64,000 nt of DNA from Chrysemys picta bellii (taxonomy: Eukaryota > Chordata > Testudines > Emydidae), in assembly GCF_011386835.1 (NCBI RefSeq), contig NC_088795.1, forward strand, positions 105,956,434 through 106,020,433. Direction: 5' to 3'. The position numbers were made by a program, and so were the translations under genes. Below the pieces are notes generated by a model that did no database searches, was not told the DNA's origin, and was given only the letters and a program-made list of their open reading frames with translations. Positions 56,157 through 64,000 of the stretch are shown here, one piece after another (position 1 is the stretch's first letter; each line of letters opens with the position of its first letter).

Positions 56157-56951
56157 TGCTAATCAGGTGAGGGGTTGCAAGACAGTGATGGTCCTGGTTC
56201 AAGGGTTGATAGTTAGGGCAGCATTACCTAGAGGGCAGGGCGTAGGCCTGTGACTTGCAGGAAGGTTGTTGATAGGGGAGCTGTAATCATCCCACTCCAC
56301 CAGGTTCTGACCCAGGGTCCTTTGAGGGCTATCAGTGATCTGACAGCCAGGGGCTGCTTAAGGCTGACCTCCCTGGGCAACTTCCCCTTCCTGCAATTAT
56401 CCCAAAGTAACCGTCTGGGTTTAGGCAGTGTGAAGGGTGTCTGCTCACCACAAAGCACCTTCTAATGGATGTGTGTAGCATGGTAGCTCTTTTCTTCTCT
56501 CGGGAGGCAACCGCCTCCTTTTGTTGTATGGCCCACCCTCCTGGGCCAGATCAGTCCTAGGGCTTTCCCCTGCTGGGATAATCCAAACAAAGTAAAGAGG
56601 AATTAACAAAACTCAGAATCCGTATAAGAGGAAGAAGGGACTGCTTCCCTCTCAGGCTGTCTCTGTAGCAGGTCCTCCCTTCCCTGGGGTGGGGTGGGAG
56701 GAAAGGGAATCTTTTGAAAGTTTTTGTGGGGAGAGATTCTGCCTTAACCTCAGCTCTCATCTGCTGGAACTGCAGGTTGTATGTCAGCTCTCTTCCTTGT
56801 TCTGCTCCCAAATGAGCTGCTCCTCTGCCTTTTAACTCCTTCAGTTGGAGCATTTCCTACAGATGTGGTGGGGTGCAGCTAGCTGATCCCAGAGCAGTTC
56901 CTTAACTCTTGGTTGACCAATGTGGGGTTTGTATACCCCATCACAAAGATA
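56157..56951 (-). mobile_element. LTR-like block, minus orientation (tentative)
   Basis: GC-rich compared with its flanks. On the minus strand it starts TGTGATGGGGTATACAAACC and ends near 'cctgattagca', giving TG...CA termini. No matching 5-bp duplication was found, so the left boundary is uncertain. The several 60-100-codon ORFs inside are not recognised proteins. Confidence 0.4.
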
Positions 56952-59342
56952 GGGTAACAGAGGCAGAATCTCTGACAGGTACTGTGGTTGTTCATACTGG
57001 ATAGGGTCAGTAGAGGAGGCATGTCTCATTCTTGTACTTCTGAAAATTATTTAGGGAATATGCTGAATGAGAATATAGTAGCCACTCTGCACTTCCATTC
57101 TGGATACTTTGTATAGCACTACGAGATTCATCCCACTTACTAGTCACATAAGCACTCCCTTCTTTGCTCCTTTCCCCCATTGTGGTCATACAGGCCTTTT
57201 CTAGCTGAATAACTAAATGAAACAATGAAGGGATAGGTTTTTTTTCAGAATGCAAAATACTGCATTTTCAGTACTTGTGCCTGCTTCCTATCAGGCAAGT
57301 CAGTGTTCTTTGGCAGCTACCTATTTCAAGAGAAGGCAGGGACATATTGGCACTGGAGGAAGAATAGAGTTCAGGTTCTCAAATGTTGGTTAATTCTTGA
57401 TTTTATGTTTAATTGGTTTGGTGAGATAGGCAAATCTTTCCATACTCCAAACTACATAGCAATCAAGCAGCTTACCTGGTAAAGCCATATGAACCTTCCC
57501 ACTGTTATGGCTTTACATTGGATCATGTTGGCTGTGCCAAACAATCTTGAACAACTCCAGGACAAACTTAACAGGTGAAACTTCCCATATGAAGTACAAG
57601 TGGCCATTGAAACATTCAGTATGTTTGTGTTGGGATCATCTTCTTCTTCCCCTTATCCCATCCTCTGGAGTCAGGTTGTCATACAAGGATCCACCAACTT
57701 TATCTGTCTGAGGCAGCACTAAGGTTATCTTCTTTGATGCAATCCATCCATCACTTCCTTGCCTTTCTTTAGGGTATCTTTCCTATCACTATCTCCTGCC
57801 ATGCTATCTTTACTAGGTCATCTTCATTCCATCCTCTGTTTGTGTGTTCCAGTGTGTTTAATATTTGTTAGGTTTCCTAACTCTCTGCCTAGAACAAAAG
57901 AACGAAGCACTCAAGATATGTCATTTTTAGGCAAGTTCCCCTTTCTATATTCTTACCAAGACCCATAAAGTATAAAATTGCTAACCCTAATGGGCCTGGC
58001 ACACTGCAGTGAAAGTCTCAGATATGTAGATGGCAAAGGATAAGTCATGACATGCATGGAGAGGGAAGTGTTATTGAGTATGTGTTCTTTGGGGATCATA
58101 CTGAGAAATGCTTCTTCATAGGTTCACATTTCACATTTTCAACATTCTAGCAAAGACTTTCAAAAACAACTATAATATTTCCTACTATTTTTATGTTTTT
58201 TAAATATATATAGCTTAAGTACTAATGTGGCCTAGTAGTTTTGAAGAAAGAGAAATTATACAAATTAGAAGCAGAAGAACCAGTCTGAGCTGGATGGGGA
58301 CGCATTATAAAGGAGTAAGGCTTGGAAAAAAAACAACGGCATCAAGGCCTGAGAAACCAGATAATTGGGTGCCTAAAGAATGGTCTTCTTTGACAATTCC
58401 CCCTGTTTCTTAAGTGCCCTCAGGTGACTGTGCAAAGCCCTTGCAAAGCACCTAACATTAGTCCTTTAGAAATACAGGATTCAGCTCAGGAGACAAGATT
58501 GAAGACCATTCAAAGTGAGAAGATTTAGTGATCTAAATGATTTTCAGTTTTTGTTCATCTTGCTTTGCCTGATTGTTAAAAAATAGTTTCCGATATAAAT
58601 GAACTGCTGCACTTCCTTCTATTTTACTACATTACTGAAATGAAGATTTCTACTGAAACTGCCAATAGGAGATGAAGTAGAATCATCATACAGTAATTAA
58701 TGATGAATGAAGCTCAAAAAGCTTTGAGGTTTTGGATAAGCTTACAAAAGTTAAGATGCTTAGCCTAAGTTTGTATGAAGTACTTTGGTCTAGATAGCTG
58801 ACTGGAAATTTTACAAGAGGTGATGTTTTTGCATTTAACATTTAACAATTATCATGTTTAAAGTACTCTGCATACATCAACTAGTTAGTCCTCAACATCC
58901 TTATAAGGTTCTCTAAGAAAGTCATTATAAATGAGGCACAGGAGGGTTAGTCCAAAGGTACAGAATATGTCAGTATCAAAAGAGAAGATCAGCACTTGGG
59001 AAGTCCTGGCTCCTTGTTCTGGGTGAAATTCACACATGAGCAGAGGCCTCTGAAACACCTAAGTTCCACATTTGCCCTATTTTGATGATGTCCTGAATAA
59101 ACAACATATTGGCTGTCTGCACAGGATTAGCTTTCATCCTCTACGCTCAGACGATTGGACTGTCCCTCTCTTTATTTCTACTTCTATGCCAGGACAGTTT
59201 GGTTCTGTAGGCATCCAAAGGTTTGAATCCTTACTTAAATTGCCCAATCCAGTTAAGCTACATTTATCAGAAATATCAGTATACATGTGACTTTGGAAAT
59301 ATTGCCATTAACTTCAGTGCGAGCGGGACTGGGCCTTATAGT
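56952..59342. other. Non-coding stretch
   Basis: No gene. 58870-58990 ('gaggcacaggagggttagtcc') may be an antisense MIR fragment, too diverged to call with confidence. Confidence 0.4.
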
Positions 59343-59598
59343 CAGGGCTGGCTCCAGGCACCAGCTTCTCAAGCAGGTGCTTGGGGCAGCCGCTCCGGAG
59401 AGGGGCGGCAGGTCCAGGTATTCGGTGGCAATTCGGCGGACAGTCCCTCAGTCCGCCTGGGAGTGAAGGACCTCCCACCAAATTGCCGCCACAGATCGCG
59501 GTCGCAGCTTTTTTTAGATCTCGATCGCGGCTTTTTTTGTTGTTTTGTTTTTTTTGTTTTGGCTGCTTGGGGCGGCCAAAACCCTGGAGCCGGCCCTA
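59343..59598. mobile_element. hAT-type MITE
   Basis: 256 bp, ends cagggctggctccagg and cctggagccggcccta inverted. An exact 8-bp duplication cttatagt flanks it (59335-59342, 59599-59606). A GC-rich interior with 'ggcggcaggtcc' motifs and a T-rich tract at 59509-59560. The ORFs crossing it (59223-59657, 59381-59605) are artefacts of this repeat. Confidence 0.92.
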
Positions 59599-59660
59599 CT
59601 TATAGTTTCAGTTTTCTCTATTACATGTACTGCTGTTTTGGACTGAAGAAAATGTAATAG

Positions 59661-59850
59661 GGTGAGGGATAGCTCAGTGGTTTGAGCATTGGCCTGCTTA
59701 AACCCAGGGTTATGAGCTCAATCCTTGAGGGGGCCATTTAGGATGTGGGGCAAAATCAGTACTTGGTCTTGCTAGTGAAGGCAAGGGGCTGGACTTGATG
59801 ACCGTACAAGGTCCAGTTCTGTGAGATAGGTATATCTCCATATATTATTA
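59661..59850 (+). mobile_element. tRNA-derived SINE, Cry family (turtle)
   Basis: Head has the RNA polymerase III A box TAGCTCAGTGG (59670-59680). A degraded B box follows, gagctcaatcc, where GTTCAATCC is usual. The body has 'gggggccatttagg', 'gcaaaatcagtacttggtct', 'gggctggacttgatgacc', then a short tail 'tctccatatattattata'. This is the SINE I know from cryptodiran turtles. It is a retrotransposed copy, not a tRNA gene: the tRNA-like region does not fold into a full cloverleaf. Confidence 0.9.
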
Positions 59851-60779
59851 TAAATAGTTAAAGAGTGTAACTGTCCTTGACCCAAACTCTATCTGAAATT
59901 GAAGCTGACTGAAAAGAGACTCTTCTGGCTTAATTTTTTTTCTTTTTCTGTTCTCTTCCCTTTAAAAAAAAAGAAAACACACACATACATATATGCAAAA
60001 TTCAGATTCAGCTTTTCATGGGCTTGCATGTCTGGTAAATTTAAGAAAGAAAATTGCTTGTTTGCTTCCAGACAGCTTTTTCCCAGTGTTCCCAGCTATA
60101 ATAAAAATGGGTTAATTGGAAAACATTTGATTTATAGACACAAGCTCTGCTCCTTGAGAGCTACTTTTATTAGACCATTTGAGCATCATGGGCATTTCAT
60201 AACGAATAGTTCATCAGCTTGTACTATGCCATACTGAGGTTTGAAATTCTTTCTGCCTCAGCAGGAGATTCAGTACTTTAGACTTCCTGTCTCCCAGACA
60301 GCTAGAAGCAGAGTGAAAGTGTGTTATTTTTTTCTAAAGAGGAAAGATTCTGAGGTTTACTCCTGATTATATAAGACCTTAGTAAGAGGATGTTCTCTAC
60401 AACTGAACGATGGGTTTGTATAAGACAGAATTTCTTTAAAACTATATATACACACAGACAAGATAAATATGATTTTTTCACTCTTGAAAGCAATTTACTT
60501 CCCAACCTTGGTTTTAAAATGACAGAAATTAACAGGGTGACGTGGGGTAACAGACTAAGGTGACAGAAGATTGCTTTTTTAAGTATATAAACTTTTTATT
60601 TACCATGTCTGGGAGAAGTAGGGAATATAAATCAGAAATTAGTGTTGTATCACTGGATCAAACAGTAAGTACATCCAATTCAATATTCTCTCTCTGAAAG
60701 TGATGAATATCTGAAGCTTAAAAAGAAGATGAACCCTTTAATACCTGATCAAGTCATACAATTATGGGATGAGAAAGAC
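59851..60779. other. Non-coding stretch
   Basis: No gene recognised. Confidence 0.45.
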
Positions 60780-63311
60780 AATTCCTTCCCAACTCCCATA
60801 TCTATTCATCTGACATTCCAGATGATGACACTTTATATAACTGCTTTTTGGAGCACCTACTCCTGGAACCCACAAGAGGAGAGTCAATTTTTGATTTACT
60901 CCTAAGTGGAGAACAGGATCTGGTTCAAAAGGTGAATATAGCTGGACCACTAGGTAACAGTGACCATAATATGATTAAATTTAACTTCACTGTGGCAGGG
61001 AAAACACCACATCAGTCCAACACTGTACTTCAGAAAGGGGGACTACACAAAAATGAGGACGTTAGTTAAACAGAAATTAAAAGGTGAAAAAGGCCAAAAG
61101 TGAAATCCCTGCAAGTGCATGGAAACTTTTTAAAGACAGCATAATAGAGACTCAACTTAAATGTATACCCCAAATTACAAACATTGTAACAGAACCAAAA
61201 AGGTGTCACCGTGGCTAAACAACAAAATAAAAGGATCAGTGAGAGATAAAAAGGCATCCTTTAAAAGGTGGAAGTTAAATCCTAGTGAGGAAAATAGAGA
61301 GGAGCATAAACTCTGGCAAATGAAGTGTAAAAATATAATTAGGAAGGCCAAAAAAGAGTGTGAAGAACAGCTAGCCAAAGACTCAAAACATAACAGCAAA
61401 ATTTGTTTAAGTACATCAGAAGTAGGAAGTCTGCTAAACAACCAGAGGGGCCACTGGACAATCGAGATGCTAAAGGAGCACTCAAAGACGAGAAGGCCAT
61501 TGCAGAAAAACTAAATAAATTCTTTGCTTAGGTCTTCATGGCTGAGGATGTGAGGGAGATTCCCAACCCTGAGCCATTCTTTTTAGGTGACAAATCTGAG
61601 GAACTGTCCCAGATTGAAGTGTCATTAGAGGACGTTTGGGAACAAATTCATAAATTAAACAGTAATAAGTCACCAGGACCAGATGGTATTCACCCAAGTT
61701 CTGAAGGAACTTAAATGTGAAATTGAAGTCGTACTAACTGTAGTTCGTAACCTATCATTTAAATCAGCTTCTGTACCAAATGACTGGAGGACAGCTAATA
61801 GGACAACAATTTTTAAAAAGGGCTCAGAGGTGATCCCGGTAATTACAGGCTGATAAACCTGACTTCAGTATTGGGCAAACTGGTTGATAGTAAAGAACAA
61901 ATTGTCCTACACATAGATGAACATAATTTGTTTGGGAAGAGTCAACATGATTTTTATAAAGGGAAATAATGTCTCGCCAAACCTACCAGAATTCTTTGAG
62001 GGGGTCAACAAGTATGTGGACAAGGGGGATCCAGTTGATATGGTGCACTTAGATTTTCAGAAAGCCTTTGACAATGTCGCTCACCAAAGGCTCTTAAGCA
62101 AAGTAAGCTGTCATGGGATAAGAGGGAAGGTCCTCTCATGGATTGGTAACTGATTAAAAGAAAAGAAACAAAGGGTAGGAATAAATGGTCAGCTTTCAGA
62201 ATGGAGAGAGGTAAATAGTGGTGTCCACCAGGGGTCTGTACTGGGAGCAGTCCTATTCAACATATTCATAAATGATCTGGGAAAAAGGGTAAACAGTGAG
62301 GTGGCAAAATTTACAGATGATACAAAACTACTTAAGATAGTTAAGTCCCAGACAGACTGCAAAGAGCTACAAAAAGATCTCTCAAAACTGGGCAACAAAA
62401 TGGCATATGAAATTCAATTTTGATAAATGCAAAGTAATGCACATTGGAAAACATAATCCCAACTATATATTTAAAATGATGTCTAAATTATCTGTTACAA
62501 CTCAGGAAAGAGATCTTGCAGTCATTTTGAATAGTTTTCTAAAAACATCCACTCAATGTGAAGCGGCAGTTCAAAAAGCAGACAGAGCGTGGGGAATCAT
62601 TAAGAAATGGATAGATAGTAAGAGAGAAAAAATCATATTTCCCTCCATATAAATCCATGGTACACCCACATCTTGAATATTGTATTCAGATGTGGTTGCC
62701 CCATCTCAAAAAAGATATATTGGAATTGAAAAAGTTCAGAAAAGGGCTACAAAAATGTTGAAGGGTATGGAAAGACTTCTATATGAGGAGAGATTAATAA
62801 AACAAGGACTTTTCAGCTTGGAATAGGGACAACTAAGGTGGGATATGATAGAGGTCTATAAAATCATGACTGGTGTGAAGAAAGTAAATAAAGAACTGTT
62901 ATTTACTCTTTCTCATAACACAAGAACTAGGGGTCACCAAATGAAATTAATAGAAAGCAGGTTTAAAACAAACAAAAGGAAGTATTTTTTTCACACAATG
63001 CGCAGACAACTTATTGAACTCCTTACCAGAGGATGTTGTGAAGGCCAAGACTATAACAGGTTTCAAAAAAGAAATAGATAAGTTCATGGAGAATATGTCC
63101 ATCAATGGCTATTAGCCTGATGGGCAGGGATGGTGTCCTTAGCCTCTGTTTGCCAGAAGCTGGGAATGGGCGACAGGGGATGGATAACTTGATGATTATC
63201 TGTTGTTTTCAAGCCCTCTGGGCACCTAGCACTAGCCACTGTCAGAAGACAGAATACTGGGCTAGATCGACCTTTGATCTGACCCAGTATGGCCATTCTT
63301 ATGTTCTTTCT
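60780..63311 (+). mobile_element. L3/CR1-clade LINE, 5'-truncated
   Basis: Starts inside the endonuclease C-terminus and runs through the whole reverse transcriptase and the 3'UTR, ending near 'ccagtatggccattcttatg' at 63.3 kb. It is the best-preserved RT in the window. The exact 5' end is uncertain, as the first 60 bases are not clearly CR1. Confidence 0.85.
60848..62652 (+). pseudogene. L3/CR1 ORF2 (endonuclease end plus reverse transcriptase), broken
   Basis: Pieces in order: FLEHLLLEPTRGESIFDLLL and LGNSDHNMIKFNF (the endonuclease SDH block with its catalytic His, 60848-61069), linker with AWKLFKDSIIE-type and SPWLNNKIKGS, then the RT. The RT shows NKSPGPDGI (61.67 kb), VDMVHLDFQKAFDNVAHQ (first catalytic Asp, 61917-62153), then QGSVLGAVLFNIFINDL and KFTDDTKLLK in the 62.2-62.35 kb part, so the second catalytic pair DD is kept. 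The thumb (FNFDKCKVMHIGKHNPNY, ERDLAVILN) lies at 62407-62652. Several stops and shifts separate these, so no full protein is made. Confidence 0.88.
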
Positions 63312-64000
63312 GATGTTCCTATCATGGGGTGCTACTAGGATTATGATGTTGTCTCTGCCTTGCATCATTACAGGTGCTGATAATATTTCATCATGTTATT
63401 CAGAAATTTGATAAATCAAACTATGCTATTTGTCTTGATATATTCCTATATTAATAAAGTCCACAGGTTGAGATATACTGTTTAAAGGAGTAATTTTGTT
63501 TTGTTTTTAAATATTCTGCTCTTTAATTTCACCAAGGGTTCCATTTTGCTTGTATTTTGACTCAGAGGAAGTGATATGAAAGGATTTTGAGCTGCTCAAT
63601 TTTGCTTCCAAGCACAGAACTGGAAAACATTGCTCTGAAAAGAGGGAGAAAACTGAAATAAAATTAATTAAATTGATGAGAAATGGGGTGGCAGAGGTAG
63701 ACCATAACGTTAAGATGCATACGTTAACAAATAAGCATATATTAGAGAAATAAGATAATTGCTTATAGTTTAAAAGCTTGTGATTGTAAGTGTGTATACA
63801 ACGTTGGCACAGAGCTAGGGACAGTGACTTAGCAGTTCCAACCATTTCAACCCATGACTAATGTGTTGGTAGGCAGTGTTTGGTCAGGTAAAGGTCACTC
63901 CAAAACTGCAGAAAGGGGACAGTCAGGTCTGCTTCGTGGAAAACCAGGTAAGGGTCACCATCCCATTATAGTAACATCCCCAAAATACTTAAAACTTGTT
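63312..64000. other. Non-coding stretch to window end
   Basis: No gene recognised. Confidence 0.45.

Noticed and set aside
59223..59657. 144-codon ORF with F-rich stretch
   Set aside because: Runs through a hAT MITE and its T-tract; ends and duplication show it is a repeat.
59661..59740. Functional tRNA gene
   Set aside because: A box is good but the B box is degraded and no cloverleaf or anticodon stem can be drawn; SINE body follows.

Overview
The window looks like AT-rich, gene-poor nuclear DNA of an amniote, most likely a cryptodiran turtle. The best lineage marker is a tRNA-derived SINE at about 59661-59850, with an A-box-like TAGCTCAGTGG and a 3' body that I recognise as the turtle Cry SINE. 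CR1/L3 LINEs, MIR-like SINEs, hAT and Harbinger MITEs and Penelope-like debris fit the same picture. I found no host protein-coding exon that I can defend, and no tRNA or rRNA gene, operon or CRISPR array. Almost every supportable coding stretch belongs to a transposable element, and nearly all are broken.

Layout. 1-379: CR1 3' end. 2877-5703: minus-strand CR1 insertion flanked by 19-bp duplications, carrying a nested hAT MITE, a nested hairpin retroelement and about 500 bp of non-CR1 sequence at its 5' side. 9.6-13.9 kb: MIR-like SINE, a hairpin retroelement and a long minus-strand L3/CR1 with esterase-type ORF1. 14.6-20.7 kb: a rearranged hairpin element, a Harbinger-like MITE, an LTR-like block and a hAT MITE. 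22.4-24.2 kb: a CR1 keeping ORF1 and the start of ORF2 but lacking the reverse transcriptase. 25.7-26.4 kb: an older CR1. 27.7-29.9 kb: a 965-bp solo LTR with an internal minisatellite, next to a Penelope-like element (GIY-YIG domain, 5' inversion, 3' tail). 30.9-32.0 kb: two small MITEs.

32394-37395 is the centrepiece: a 5.0-kb PIF/Harbinger DNA transposon with terminal inverted repeats. It has a two-exon Myb/SANT-like gene on the plus strand and a DDE transposase on the minus strand. The two converge tail to tail, with polyadenylation signals only about 30 bp apart. The Myb-like gene is open throughout but has GTG where an ATG is expected. The transposase keeps its catalytic residues but has two frameshifts. 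An uncharacterised ORF lies antisense inside the Myb-gene intron and can be extended by a spliced upstream exon in the same frame.

40.5-50.7 kb holds a 719-bp Harbinger-like MITE, MIR-like fragments and a minus-strand CR1 containing three later insertions (hAT, Harbinger MITE, probable solo LTR). 52.4-64 kb holds another hairpin retroelement with perfect target-site duplications, a CR1 end, two hAT-like MITEs, an LTR-like block, the Cry SINE and a plus-strand L3/CR1.

The most interesting thread is a set of five short elements (4576, 10361, 14605, 29766, 52363). Their tails or arms carry a hammerhead-ribozyme-like core (CTGANGA, stem-loop, GAAA). Four are inverted-repeat hairpins, three have perfect 12-14-bp target-site duplications, and one sits directly downstream of a Penelope-type GIY-YIG ORF.
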